Shown: piece after piece, positions 1 to 12,625 of the stretch | How the letters are laid out: every line of letters begins with the position of its first letter | Position numbering within the stretch: the first letter of the stretch is position 1 | Source of the DNA: Pegoplata infirma | Taxonomy: Eukaryota > Arthropoda > Insecta > Diptera > Anthomyiidae | Direction: 5' to 3' | Assembly: GCA_963921195.1 (NCBI GenBank) | Contig: OY992540.1 | Coordinates: 25,804,262 to 25,868,261 of the forward strand | Length of the DNA stretch: 64,000 nucleotides | Program-made: the position numbers and the translations under genes | Notes under the pieces: model-generated | What the model was told of the DNA's origin: nothing | Databases searched by the model: none | Seen by the model: only the letters and a program-made list of their open reading frames with translations

Positions 1-700
1 GTTATTACTCTACAATTGGCGATTTAACCTTTAAAACAGTGTTTAATGTTGTGTGTGGTTTCGTTGTTTTAAATTCTTTTTAACGATGCTTAATAATTCA
101 CCAAAACAAAATATTTTTTAATATTTAAGTCTTTAATACTGCCTTTAAATCGTGTTTGCATTAAAGTGTTTTTTTTAAACCTTAAAATATGTTTTAAAAA
201 TATCCTTCTCACACTTGATGCCAAACAAATATATTTCCTAAAAACTTGACCTATTTCCTTCATAAATCTTTCCAACAAAATACATAAACACTCAAAATAT
301 TTTACTATATTTTTCATATTTATAAATAGAAATGTTACATACATAAAAACATGAGGATAATGCTTAACTTAAACTGGTTACATATGTTTCTATTTTGTTT
401 TCCTAACAATGACAATTGATGTATTATTAAAAAAAAAGAAATAAAAAAAAGAGAAAAAATAAAAAGAAAATGATAAATGACTTGAAAAATATATGATAAT
501 AAAACCACATTATTACAAACGAGTATGTTGGAAGAAAAAAAATATTTTTTTTCTGGAAAAACCAAAATCATTTCAAAACAATTTACGCACTAGCAAAACC
601 GCAATAAATGAAAACAAAAAGAAAAATAAATGAATTATGTATTTATTTTTCTAAACTCAACAAGAACTTAATGTTTAAAAAAAAAAATAATATTTTGTTT
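1..700. other. AT-rich DNA, no gene seen
   Basis: Very AT-rich sequence with homopolymer runs. The open frames here are Lys/Phe/Ile-rich and low in complexity, and none has a recognisable domain. I see no repeat unit as clear as those starting near 780. Confidence 0.6.
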
Positions 701-2480
701 AAAAAATTTAAAAAAAAACTTTGGTCTGTGAATTAAGGTATTTTGGGGTAAGAAATCAGTGACAAAATAAATTTGATAAAAAATATAAAAAGTACCAAAA
801 GTACTTTTTAAATTTCCTGCCCCACTGAGAAACGGAACTTCCAACAGTATTTTTGCTTTCTTTTTGCGAAGGATCCTACATGTCAAATTTAAAGTTTTTA
901 GAACCATTATTTCAGAATATATAAAAAGTACCAAAAGTACATTCACCCGTTGAGAAACGGAATTTCTTAAAAGTACTTTTTTCTTTTTTATAATTTTTTT
1001 TTCACATAAATTCCAAATTTTAAGTTTCTAGGACCACCATAAAAAATAAAAAAAGTACCAAAGTAAACTATTTTACCCTTCATGTACACTTAAAATCGGA
1101 ATTTTCAAAATGTACTTTTTCCAAAACGTTTTTTCTGCTGAAGGATTCTAATTTCAAGCTTATAGTATCATTATTTCAGGAATTATAAAAAGTACCAAAA
1201 TTAAATTTTTAACCCTTTTACCACCCTTAGGAACAGCATTTTCAAAATTTCAGAAAAAGTACCAAATCACACTATTTTTCCCCTTAGAATCAGAATCAAA
1301 AAGTGTTTTTCCGCTGGAGGATTGTACATTTCAAGTTTTTAGGACCATTATTTTAGAAACTAAAAAAAAAAACAAAAAGTACCCATTTTTGCCCAGTTAA
1401 AAACGAAATTTCCAAAAAGTACTTTTTGTGAAATGTTTTTTTTTTTACTATAGAATCCTACATTTCAAATTTCCAGCTTTTACGACCATTATTTCAGGAA
1501 CTATAAAAAGTACCAAAAGTACATTTCTTACCCCCTTAGAAATTTTCACAAAGTACTTTTTCAAAATGTTTTTTTACCGAAGGATCCTACATTTTAAATT
1601 TCATGTGTCTGGGATCATTATTTCAGGATATATTAAGGGTACCAAAAGTACACAATTTTACCCGTTTTACCCCCTTCAGAAACGGAATTCAATTTTTTTT
1701 CCAGAAGAATCTTACATTCTTTTTCAGGTGTCTGGGATCATTATTTCAGAAAAGGAACATTTTGTACGCCCTTAAGAAACGAAATTTCAAAAAAAGTACT
1801 TTTTCAAGAAAAGTACTTTTTTTTTACCGAAGGATCCTACATTCAGAATTTCAAGTTTCTAGGACAATTATTTCAGGAAAAAACAAAAAAGAGGACCAAA
1901 GTACATTTTTTAGCCCTTTTTGTTCCCTTAGAATCGGAATTTTTAAAATGTACTTTTTCCAAAATGCACTTTTCAAAATGTACTTTTTCCAAAATGTTTT
2001 TTTCCGCTAAAAGATTCTACAATTTAAATTTCAAGTTCCTGAGACCATTATTTTTGGATATAAAAAAAGTACCAAAGTATACTTTTCTACCCTTTTACCC
2101 CCATTAGCAAAGGAATTCCTAAAAAAGGACTTTTTCCAGAATGTTTTTTTTTTGACCGATGGATTTTTTTTTTTATAAAATTTAAATTATTTTATATATA
2201 TTATTTTATAAAAACCAAAAAAGTATCAAAGTACATTATTTTAGCCCCCCCAAAAGTACATTATTTCTGAAAAGTTTTGTTTTCCTTTGGAGGATTCAAA
2301 TTACCAGTTTTAGGACCATTCAAATTTCCAGTTTTAGGAACATTACTTCATGGTATATATAAAGTACCAAAAGTAAACTTTTTACCGGAACAGAATTTCC
2401 AAAAAGTACTTTTTCCACAATGTTTTTTTTTTTTACCAGAAGGATCATACTTTCCAAATATCAAGTTTCTAGGCCATTAA
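700..2480 (+). repeat. GTAC repeat array I, degenerate units of about 120-180 bp
   Basis: Degenerate tandem units, each carrying in order: AAAAAGTACTTTTTC, a TGTTTTTTTCCG-like stretch, GGATCCTACATTTC, AAGTTTCTAGGACCATTATT, TCAGG, AAAAAGTACCAAAAGTAC, then TTTTACCCCCTTAGAA. The CCATTATTTCAGG landmark recurs near 1168, 1342, 1483, 1612, 1735, 1862 and 2042. Frames of 115 and 135 aa inside the array are accidental, since they simply translate the repeat. The unit recurs in six other places in the window. Confidence 0.85.
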
Positions 2481-2694
2481 ATCGTACACTTAAAAAATGA
2501 TGTCATTAACTGTTTGTAGTTTATTTTAAAAATTTTACGTTTATTCGTTTTTAAAAGAAAAAACATTTGTTTGATGTTCAGTTTTTATTAATGACTACTT
2601 CTGTCCTTTGTTTCAAAAATAACATACTAAAAAATAAAGACTTTCATTCACATTTAATTTTTTAATGTCATTTATTTTTGTTCTGTAGGTAAAA

Positions 2695-2806
2695 ACTACT
2701 GATTATTCTTTAAATTTTTAATGATTTGTGTAAGTAATTCTTTTTTTTAATTGTTGGTATTGTTTTGTTGGTATTGTTTAATGATATATCATTAGTTTTT
2801 ACCTAC
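2695..2806. repeat. Small inverted repeat (MITE-like)
   Basis: GTAGGTAAAAACTACTGATTA at the left is matched in inverse by TAATGATATATCATTAGTTT plus TTACCTAC at the right, giving arms of about 19 bp around an AT-rich centre. GTAGGTTATTTTTTT then recurs downstream. No coding capacity. It may be a tiny non-autonomous transposon, but I see no clear target duplication. Confidence 0.4.
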
Positions 2807-2883
2807 ACAAGTAGGTTATTTTTTTGTAAAAAAAATGTTCAAAAAATTATTTATAGAAATATAAAAACATGTTTGTATCAAGT

Positions 2884-2946
2884 GACTTTGGCACGATGGG
2901 TAGAGTGTCTGGCCAGAATGTAGTTGATTGCGGGATCGATTCCCCA
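2884..2946 (+). pseudogene. tRNA-like sequence: tRNA pseudogene or SINE head
   Basis: TGGCACGATGGGTAGAG resembles a RNA polymerase III A box, and GGGATCGATTCCCC about 35 nt further on resembles a B box (GGTTCGANTCC). The TGCGGGATCGATTCCCC stretch can form a T-arm. I could not pair a convincing acceptor stem or find an unambiguous anticodon loop, so this reads as a degenerate tRNA or a tRNA-derived SINE head, not a working tRNA. An AT-rich tail follows. Confidence 0.45.
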
Positions 2947-3016
2947 AAATTTTATTAAAAATTTTTTAAAAAAATATTTCAATAGAAAATTGTAAAAATT
3001 AACCTACGAAATCATT

Positions 3017-3132
3017 AATTTTTAATGTTTTCGTAGGTTATTTTTTTGGAATTTGTTGGTAAAAATAACAGAACTATCCTTCATTTTTAATGTTTTCGTA
3101 GGTTATTTTTTTCGAATTTGTTGGTAAAAAAG
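3017..3132. repeat. Direct duplication of about 65 bp
   Basis: Two tandem copies of a block containing TTTTTAATGTTTTCGTAGG, TTATTTTTTT and GAATTTGTTGGTAAAAA, starting near 3019 and 3084. No coding signal. Confidence 0.6.
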
Positions 3133-3299
3133 AATGAAAAAAATTTAATTTTTTAATGTTTAATGTTATTTATTTTAGAAAATTTGGTCAACAGTAAAAA
3201 ATAAATGTTGATGTTTGTTAAAACAAACGAATAATTACTAGGATGGTTTTCAATTGTTTATTCCCTGGTTTTAAATGTGTTTTTCATTCGTTTTTGCCT

Positions 3300-6190
3300 A
3301 CAAAATATTTTGAGTGTAATAAAAAAAAGTACCACATACACTATTTTACCCCCTTAGAATCGGAATTTTAGGATGTACTTTTTATAAAATGTTTTTTCCT
3401 CTGAAGGATTCTAAATTTTAAGTTTCTAGGATCATTATTTCAGGAAATATTTAAAGTACACTTTTTTACGCTTTTTCAATCCTTAAAAACTGAACTCCCA
3501 AAAAAGGACCTTTTCACAGAACGTTTTTTTTGACCGAAGGATCCTACTTTCCAAATTTCAAATGTCTAGGATCATTATTTCCTGTTACCCGTCTTTGGAA
3601 CGAAGAAAAATAGTACCAAAGTACACTATTTTCTGGATTTAAAATTTTAAGTTTCCAGGACAAAAAAAAAGTACCAAAATACACTTTTACCACCTTAGGA
3701 TCAACATTGCCAAAAACTTAGCCATAGTGAAACTTAAATGCAAATTCATCGTGCCGATAAAAAAAAATCGGAAAAAGTACATTTTGGAAATTCCGATTTA
3801 AAAATCGTACTTTGGTACTTTTTCTATCTTTTGAAATAATGGTTCTAGAATCTTGAAATTTGAAATGTAGGTTCCTTCATTGGATAAAATATTCAGAAAA
3901 CGACTTTAAATTAAACTTCTGATTCTAAGAGATTAAAATGGGGTAAAAAATTGTATTTTGGTACTTTTTCGCATTCCTAAAAAAATGTTATTCTAAACTA
4001 AAAATTTCTAATGAAAGATCCTCCCGCAAAAATATTCTAAAAAAATAAATATTTGTAGAAATTTTTACCTTAGAGGGCAGAAAAGTAGTAAAAAGAAAAA
4101 ATTGGGGAAAGGAATGAAATCTATATGGAACGAATTGGAATAGAACAGAGAGCAGAATTAACTTCCAAGAGAATGACATATTTAAAAATTTAATTTGTTT
4201 TTTTAATTTTTCTACTTCTTTAAATTTAAATTTCTAGTTTCTAGAACCATTATTTTAGAAAATATGAAAGTGCCGAAAGTATACTTTTCCCCTCTTACCC
4301 CCCATAGAAACGGAACTTCCAAAATTATTTCTGCAGAAATTCAAATTTCAAATTTTTTGAACCATTATTTCAGGAAAAAGTAGCAAAGTACACTATTTTA
4401 CCCTTTTTGTCCCCTTAGAATCGAAATTTTTTAAAATGTCCTTTTTCAACAGAATTTCAAAAAAGTACTTTTTCACAGAATGTTTTTTGACCGAAAGATC
4501 CTCAATTTCAAATGTCTAAAAGTATACCTTTTTACCCATTTTTGGAACGAAGAAAAAAGTATCAAAGGGCACTATTTTCTACATTCCAAATTTCAAGTTT
4601 TCAGGAATATTAGATCAGGATATGTATATGAAAAGTACAAAAGCACACTTTTTTACCCTTTTTACCACCTTGGGATCAACGTTGCCAAAAATTCAGCCAT
4701 AGTGAAACTTAAAATGTTGATTCTTCCTGCCGAAACAAAAACATTCGAAAAAAAGTACTTTTTTGAAATTCCGATTCAAAAATTATACTTTGGTACTTTT
4801 TCAATCTCCTGAAATAATGGCTCCAGAATCTTGAAATTTAAAATGTAGGTTCCTTCATTGGATAAAAACATTCTGAAAAACGACTTTAAGAGATGTCTGA
4901 TTCTAAGATATTAAAATGGGTTAAGAAATTGTACTATGGTACTTTTTTGAATTTCTAAAATAATGTTCTTCTGAACTAAAAATTTCTAATGAAAGATCCT
5001 CCCGCAAAAATATTCTAAAAAAAATATATTTGTAGAAATATTTACCTTAGAAGACAGAAAGGTAGTAAAAAGGAAAAATTGGGGAAAGGAATGGAATCTA
5101 CATGGAAGGAATTCGAATAGTACAGAAAACAGCATTAACTTCCAAGAGAATGACATACATATTTAAAAATTTCATATTTTTTTTTTTAATTTTCTATTTC
5201 TTTAAATTTCTAGCTTCTAGACCCATTATTTAAGAAAATATAAAAGTACCGAAAGTACACTTTTTCCCCTCTTACCCCCCATAGAAACGAAACTTCAAAA
5301 AATTATTTTTGCCAGATCTTTTTTTTAGCAAAGGATCCTACATTTCAAATTTCAAGTTTCTAGAACCATTATTTCAGGATACATAAAAAGTACCATAAGT
5401 ACCCTCCCCCCCCCATCCTGAGAAACGGAATTTCCAAAAAGTACTTTCTCATAATTTTTTCACGCAAATTACAAATTTTACGAGTTTTTTGGACCATTAT
5501 TTCAGGAAAAGAGTACCAAAGTACACTATTTTACCCTTTTTGTTCAATTAGAATCGAAATTTTTAAAATGCTCTTTTTCAACTGAATTTCAAAAAAAGTA
5601 CTTTTTCACAGAATGTTTTCTGACCGAAAGATCCTACATTCCAAATTTCAAATGTCTAGAATCATTATATCAGGAAATAAAAAAATATGCTTTTTTATCT
5701 TTTTAACCATTTTTGGAACAAAGAAAAAAGTACCACAGGACACTATTTTCTACAGATTCTTCCTGCCGATAAAAAATATTCGGAAAAAGTACTTTTTGGA
5801 AATTTTAATTTAAAAATTGTACTTTGGTACTTTTTCTATCTCCTGAAATAATGGTTCTAGAATTGTGTAACTTGGATCAAAACATTCTGAAAAACGACTT
5901 TAAGAAATATCTGATTCTAAGAGATTAAAATGGGGTAAAAAATTGTACTTTGGTACTTTTTTGAATTCCTAAAATAATGGTCTTATAAACTTGAAATTTC
6001 AAACCAAAGATCCTCCCGCAAAAATATTCTGAAAAAAAAAAATTGTAGACTTTTTTTACATTAAAAGGGCAAAAACATAGTAAAAAAGAAAAATTGGGGA
6101 AAGGAATGAAATCTACACGGAACGAATTGGAATAGAACAGAAAGCAAGACTAATATCCAAGCGATTGACATATTTAAAAATTTTATATAT
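3300..6190. repeat. GTAC array II: three higher-order repeats of about 1 kb
   Basis: The same GTAC unit as array I, organised into a higher-order repeat. Landmarks recur about 1 kb apart: GATCCTCCCGCAAAAATATT at 4017, 4995 and 6009, and TTTGGAACGAAG-like sequence near 3594, 4541 and 5712. Within each 1-kb block the first GTAC units run forward and the later ones run in reverse (TTGAAATTTGAAATGTAGG is the complement of the forward CCTACATTTCAAATTTCAA). Each block ends in a GGAACGAATTGGAATAGAAC motif. No gene. Confidence 0.8.
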
Positions 6191-7210
6191 TTTTCTAATT
6201 TGTCTATATTTTAAACGGATGTTAAGCTTAAAGGAATGAAACCTTCATGGAACGAAATGGAATAGAACAGAAGATGTAAAGGAATGCAGCAGCGAATGCT
6301 AAGGAATGATTTTTTTCGACAAAAATTTTTTGTACTCAATTTTGCTTTTGAAGAATCTTAATTCATATAAGAAACTTTTGCAGAAGAACTTCCACTTTAC
6401 AACTAGATTTTGTTTTATTCAAATTTGTTGACATTTGAATTTTAAAAGTTTTTTTTTGTTTTGTTAAAACATGCAAGTACATGCACAAGAGTACCACCTA
6501 CTAAAGTTCTAAAACTTGTATGTATATTGTAAAATCATAAAGTATAAAGATAAATTCAAAATGACGACTTTAATTATTGTTTGCATGTATTGTGGTTATT
6601 TAAAATGTTGTTGATATTTATTTGTTGTTCGTACATTTCGTACACTTCTTTAGAAAATTTCTGCATGTGTTAGTTATAACAAGTGAAAGTTTCAGTTGAA
6701 AGTTGTTTCTGGCATTTTTTTTTTTTTTAAATTTCAAAACAACTATTCTCAACAAGTTTCCATTATGTTTCTGTGAATGTATGAATGTGCCAACGCACAT
6801 ATCAAATTCTATAAAACGTTGGAAATTTGAAATGTTTTTAATTGGCTTTACACAATTGTACAAGTTAAACTTTGTGAAATCAGAAAAATGTATGGAACTC
6901 TTAAATGTAAATAAAAAATAAGTTAAACAAGTTTAAAAGTTATAGTCGGTCAAGATTAAACTTATAATGCCCTACACTAGTGTTAATAAATGTTTTTTTT
7001 TTTTAGAAAAAAAAAATTGTTGTTTCCCGTTCCATCCCATTTTGTTATCCGTTCTATTATATTTCGTTCCTAGTTTCTTTAAAAAAAATGTGTTTCCCGT
7101 TCCATTTCATTTCTCGTTCTATTCAATTTCGTTTCTAGTATCAATTTATTTCGTTTTATGGAAGTTGTATTCTTTTTCGTACAACATGCGTTAAAGAAAT
7201 AAAACATCTA
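6190..7210. other. No gene; short GGAACGAAATGG / TTCCATTTCGTTCC repeats
   Basis: GGAACGAAATGGAATAGAAC near 6240-6275 appears in complementary form as CGTTCCATTTCATTTC and similar near 7020-7150. From 6330 to 6960 I see only AT-rich, apparently non-repeated DNA. The 72- and 81-aa overlapping frames there lack any recognisable domain. Confidence 0.5.
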
Positions 7211-8326
7211 GAGTATACTTCAATAGATATAAAAAGTACCTATTATTTTACATCAATTTTACCAATGGCTTACCTATTTTTACTATAAAAATGTTAAATT
7301 TTAAAATAATTCCCTCTTTTGGAGGATCTAACATAACAATTGTTGAGATTCTGCGGTTTTAAGTTCAAATGTTATAAAAAAAGTACCAATTTTACTGTTT
7401 CATTCTCTTTTTGTTCCTTTAGAATCGAAAACTTTAAATGCCTTTTGTTTGTGCTGGGCGATTTTAGATTTAAAATTTAAAGTTCTTAAGAACATATTTT
7501 TAACAACGGGAAGATATCAAAGTACAATTGCTTGCCCCATTTTAACCCTCTTAGAATCCGAAATTCCTAAAAGTTTTTTTTCAAAAAGTATCGATGGAAA
7601 ATGCTACATTTTAAAAATCAAGTATTTGTGATCGTTATTTCAGGAAATGGAACAAGTACCAATGTGCTCTTTTCTTTTCTCCTAGCAACGAAACATCCTT
7701 AAAAACACTTTTGTCTATTTTTTTTTTCGCTGGATGACCCAACATTCCACGGTTCAAGTTTCTAGAACAATTATTTCCGATTTTTTAATTCATTAAAATC
7801 GGAATTTCCAAAAGGTACTTTTTCAGAATGTTTTTTGGGGGATGATCTTAGACTGAAAATTTAAGTTTGTAAGAAAATTTTTTTAGGAAGTCGAAAAAGT
7901 ACATAAGTACAATTTTTTACCCCATTTTTCCCTCTTAGAATTAAAAGTACTACAAAGAAAGTTTCGTTTCTTCAAAGAAAGTTTAGTTTTTTTATGATCA
8001 TTTTAGGAGATTGAAAAAGTACCAAAGTGAACTTTTTTGTCCTTTAAGCGTCGAAACTTTCTAAACAGTAAATTTGTCGAAAATTTTCCCAGATGATCCT
8101 ACTTTGCACGGTTAAAGTTTCAAGAATCATTATTTCAAGGAATAGAAAAAGTACCAAAGTACAACTTTCAGTACCAAAGTACATTATTTTACCCCTGATG
8201 CATCAATAAAACCTTCAAGCTTCTAAAACATTATTTTAAGAAATAGAAAAAGTACTAAAGTAAAATTTTTTCCCCTTTATTACCTCATGAAAATCTGTAT
8301 TTCCAAAAGGTACCTTCCTTATAATA
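7210..8326 (+). repeat. GTAC array III, left part
   Basis: Degenerate forward GTAC units (GAAAAAGTACCAAAGTAC, CCATTATTT, TTTTACCCC) that continue after the inserted element at 8327-9208. They are more diverged than array I. Frames inside carry no protein signature. Confidence 0.75.
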
Positions 8327-9208
8327 CACTCAAAAAAATACGTTAGTAGATTTACAAATTTTTTTTTTGCTAACGCTAGTTAGCTAACTTTTAGCAAATT
8401 TTTATTTGAGATTAGCATGTTAGCAAAAAATTCTTATAAACTTCATTTAGCACATTAGCAGTTTTAAACAAACTTTGAACTAATTTCTTTTGCTAAATTT
8501 GAAATTGAGTTGACTACATTTTTACAAGATTTTTTGCTAATATTAGCAAAATAAATGGTAATTTTTTTTTTATTTTCAGAAAACTTAAAATGGCGCTATC
8601 TCGGAAACTAAGCCAGATAGAGCAAAATGGAGGCCATTTTTGGTTCTTAGAATCTCCATAGTATCGCCGGTCCTCTTCACATGTGTGGACCCTAATGGGC
8701 CCTAACTTTGGATCCAAAAAAATTAGCATTCCCGAAAATTTTAAAATGCTCATATCTCGGTAAATATTGCCGACACAACAAAAAGTCCAAAAGCGTTTTT
8801 GTAGCTCTCAACACGTAGAACAAAAAATAGTCAAAAGCTCTCAGAGTAATATTTTTGAAGTTATCGAGTTTTTTAATTCTCAAGACCCCAGTGGTCCCCT
8901 ATAATCACGTATCTCAAAAACTAGGCAAGGTAGAGCGAAACGGACATAAATTTTGGATCAAAAACTATGACGATTTTTAAGGAACCCAACTAGGTCTAGG
9001 CCCATCGGGGTCTGGACCTATCGGGTCCGAACCCAATGGGGTCCTCAGATGTGTATAAACTAAGTTAAAAAAAAAAATATTTAGTTAACTAATTATTGGA
9101 AAAACATTTTTGCTAACTTTAGCAAAAAATTGTGGGTTCAAAATCAGCAAATTTTCTTGTAGGTTTACAAGCTTTTTTTGCTAACATTACAGTTTTTTTT
9201 TTTGAGTG
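8327..9208. mobile_element. Non-autonomous TIR element in the GTAC array, TA target
   Basis: CACTCAAAAAAATACG at the left and TTTTTTTTTTTGAGTG at the right are inverted, and both are flanked by TA, consistent with a TA duplication (Tc1/mariner-like targeting). Subterminal regions are rich in GCTAACNTTAGC-like motifs. The core contains relatively GC-rich text such as GGTCTGGACCTATCGGGTCC. No transposase frame. The interrupted GTAC array continues on both sides, so this insertion is younger than the array. Confidence 0.65.
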
Positions 9209-11560
9209 TATTTTTGTTTGGCTAAAGGGACCTATATTTCAAATTTCATGTTTCTGTGACCATTATATCGGTAGAGAGTGAAAAAAGTACCATGGTACAC
9301 TCTTTTACCCCTTAATGCGCCCTTAGAACAGAAATTTACACAAAGTACTTTTTTTAAAAAAATTTTCTGCCGGAGGATTCTACATTCCGAATTTCAAGTT
9401 TTCACGAACATTATGTCAGGAAATATGAAAAGTACCTACATAAGTTAAATTTTTTACACCATTTTCCTTTCTTTTCCTTCTTTTTTTATTTTTTCAGAAT
9501 GTTTCGTTTCAATGGAGTAACCTACATTTCAAAAATCAAGTTTTTTCCCCCATTTTTTCAGGAAAGAGAAAAAGTACCAAAGTGTACTCTTATCATCAAA
9601 ACTTTCTTAAAAACATTTTTTTCAGAATTTTTAGTTTAATCCATTATTTTGGAAATATAAAAAGTACCAAAGTAAAATTTTACCCTATTGAAATCTGAGT
9701 TTCCAAAAGGTACTTCTTTGAAAATGTTTTTTGCTAAATTATTTTAGGTTCAACATTTTTAAATGTCCTTATTTAAGGAAGTCGAAAAAGTAAAATATTT
9801 CACCCCTTTTACCCTCTTTGAATTCTTAAGGCCCTTTTTCAGAAAGTTTCGTTCCGATGAAGGATTGCTTTTATCAAAAAATAAATTTTTTATTACCATT
9901 ATTTCAGAAGATCGAAAAAGTACCAAAGTACAGTTTTTTAGCCTCTTGTCATTGAAACTTTTGAAAAAGTACATTTGTCGAAAAAGTACATCTATCGAAA
10001 ATTTTCCACTAGATGATCCTATCTTCAACAGTTCAAGTTTATAGAACCATTATTTTAAGAATTAAAAAAGAAGGTACCAAGTACAATTATCACCCTTTTT
10101 TTACCCTAAAAAGTACCTTCTTTATATTTTTTTTTTTTTGCTGAAGGTTCCTATATTTAAAGTTTCTATGCTCATTACATCGGAAGAAAGATAAAAGTAC
10201 CCTTTATGCCCTCTTAAAGCCGGAATTAAAAAAAAGTACTTTTTTCAGAATGTTTTTTTAAGTTTCTATGAGTATTATTTTAGGAAATATAAAAAATTCC
10301 AAAGTAAAATTTTTTACGCCTTTTTACTATTTTAGAGTCGGAAAATCTTCCATAAAGTACTTTTTTCAGAATGTTTTTTTTCGCCGGAAGATTCTACTTT
10401 CCAAGTTTCAAGTTTCATCATTTTGAAGGAAATATAAAAAGTACCAAAGTACAATTTTTCCCACCAGTTTACCCTTCTAGAATCACAAAATCTTAAAAGT
10501 CTTTTTTTATTCAAAAACCTACACATTAAAAATTTCTTAAAAACATTTTGTCAGATTTTTTTTTATTCGCTAGATCCTGCACATTTTTAGTTTCTAGGAC
10601 GATTATTTCAGGAGATAGAAAAAGTTTCAAAGTACAATTTTTTACCCTTTTGCCCCCATTAAAATTTAACTTTCAAATGGCTGTTTTTTTCGGCTGGTGA
10701 AACCCACATTAAAATTTTAAGTTTTTAGGACCATTATTAATAAATAAAAAAAGTACCAAAGTACCCATTTCACTCCTTTTTACCCCCTTATAATCGGATA
10801 ATCAATTGGTCATACTATTATTTTTGGAAAAGTTATTTCAAAAGATAGAAAAAGTGCCAAAGTAAAATTTTTTACCATTTTTACCCCATTAAAATTGGAT
10901 CTTTCAAAAGTTACTTTTTTTATGTTGTTTATTTCGGTTGATAAAACCCATATTAAACCCACATTATTTCTAGTTTTTTAAATATAAAAAAAAGTACCAA
11001 AGTACACATTTCACTCCTTTTTACCCCCTTATAATCGGATTTTTTTTTAAATAACAAATTCATCAAAATTGTACTCGAATGTATTTTTATTTTTTTTTAC
11101 AATGTTTCATTTGTATGGATAAAACTACATTTCAAAAATAATTTGGTCATAACATTATTTCTGGAAATCGAAAAAGTACCACAGTACACTATTTTACCCT
11201 GTTAGCATCAAAAGTTTCTAAAAAACAATTGTCAGAATTTCTTTTCTTCGCTGGATCCTGCACGTTTTAAGTTTCTAGAAAAATTATTTCAAAAGATAGA
11301 AGAAGTACCATAGTACAATTTTTTACCCCATTAAAATTGGAATTTCCAAAATTAACTTTTTTCAGTTTGTTTATTTCGGCTGGTGGAACGAACCCACATT
11401 AAAATTTGAAGTTTTTAGGACCAATATTTTTTGGAAATATAAAAAGTGTACCAATGTCTACCTTTTTATTACTTTTTACTCCTTTTTACCCCCCTTATAA
11501 TTGGATTTTTTTTTTTAAATAACAAATTCAACAAAATTGTCCTCAAATATATTTTTCCAA
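9209..11560 (+). repeat. GTAC array III, right part
   Basis: Continuation of the forward GTAC units, with AAAAAGTACCAAAGTAC every 120-180 bp. The segments near 10690-11060 and 11340-11560 are more alike (CCCACATTAAAATTT, TTTTTACCCCCTTATAATCGG), suggesting a local duplication. No gene. Confidence 0.75.
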
Positions 11561-12494
11561 AAAATTCCTTTGTATTGTAAAAGTAATTTCTAAATATTTT
11601 TTTTATTATTTATATATTTATTGAGAACAAAATTTGTTTTTCCTGGAGGTGTTTTCAATTCTCTATGGTATAAAAACTAAATGGATTGTTTTTTTATTCA
11701 TTATAAGTTTTTTTTTTAGAAAATTCTGTAATCTGTATCGATTTGTTATATTGTTGATGACAGTTTTGTCAATTAACAAGAAAAACATTTGATTGTATAT
11801 TGAAAATATTTTTTAATATTAAAACAAAAATAGGAAAATCATTTGATGACTTGTTATATTTAAAACTTAATTAAAATTTATGGCAAAATCACAATTTTTA
11901 TTGAGGAAATAAATAAAATTTTGCAAAATTATATTTATGTGGAAAATGCATATATTTTGTTTATGTCTGTATTGCATCAGTTCACAAATACTGTTATTTG
12001 AATACGTTATAAGGAAATGTATAATGCAAATAACTATGAAAATTGTGCTAAAATAGGGGAATAACATTTGATGTTATCATTCTGATCTACTGACAGCACT
12101 TTGAAGATGGTATACAATCCGACGGACAACCATTCACAATGCTTTAACAACGCTGTTGCGATTCTATTTTTCTGTCTGGGTTTATAACAAAAAAATATGT
12201 AAAGTTATTCCCCTAATGTATGCATAATAACTCTCATATATCAAATTTTTATTATCATGTGTTAACTTCATTATTTTTGAATTATGTATCATGTCTCTTT
12301 TTGTTATTTTTGTCATTGCTATTGTCTAATTAAACTGAAATCATGTTATAATTTTATACACATTCCATTCCATTTGCTAGAGCTGAAATTAATGTCCACT
12401 TGTATATTAATTTTACCCAGTAAAAGAAAATTGTTTCCACTTGAAAGTGGAGAGTTTCAAAATTTAAAACAAAAATAATCCAATTTAACAAAAT
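11560..12494. other. AT-rich DNA without gene or clear repeat
   Basis: I see no domain-bearing frame, no terminal repeats and no GTAC units. The stretch 12070-12180 is less AT-rich than its surroundings but its frames are short. The 64-67-aa frames are hydrophobic and low in complexity. Confidence 0.5.
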
Positions 12495-12546
12495 GCCGAG
12501 GTACACTGCTTAAGCACCAGTGCTGGTTGCCATCTGGTCCCGGTAA
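12495..12546 (-). pseudogene. Non-LTR reverse transcriptase fragment, copy 1
   Basis: Read on the minus strand this gives GPDQMATSTGA, a stop, then AVYL. It is a near copy of the longer fragment at 21037-21187, whose further text identifies it as the PKKG/NYxPIS region of a non-LTR retrotransposon reverse transcriptase. A TAA replaces the AAA of the other copy, so it cannot encode protein. It is followed by the same GTAC satellite as copy 2, so the fragment travels with the satellite. Confidence 0.65.
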
Positions 12547-12620
12547 CATTATTTAAAAGTACTTTTTTCAAAAAAAGTACTTTATTCAAAAAAAAGTACT
12601 TTTTTCTAAATAATTCCTTT
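12547..12620. repeat. GTAC simple satellite, left of the BEL insertion
   Basis: Runs of AAAAGTACTTTTTTC units end at the target site of the BEL element. The array resumes beyond 20265 with the same TCTAAATAATTCC text, showing that the BEL element split one array. Confidence 0.85.
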
Positions 12621-12625
12621 TTTCT
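12621..12625. repeat. Target-site duplication TTTCT, left copy
   Basis: TTTCT directly precedes the TGTTACCG terminus and is repeated directly after the AACA terminus at 20261-20265. A 5-bp duplication is usual for BEL/Pao integrases. Confidence 0.85.
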
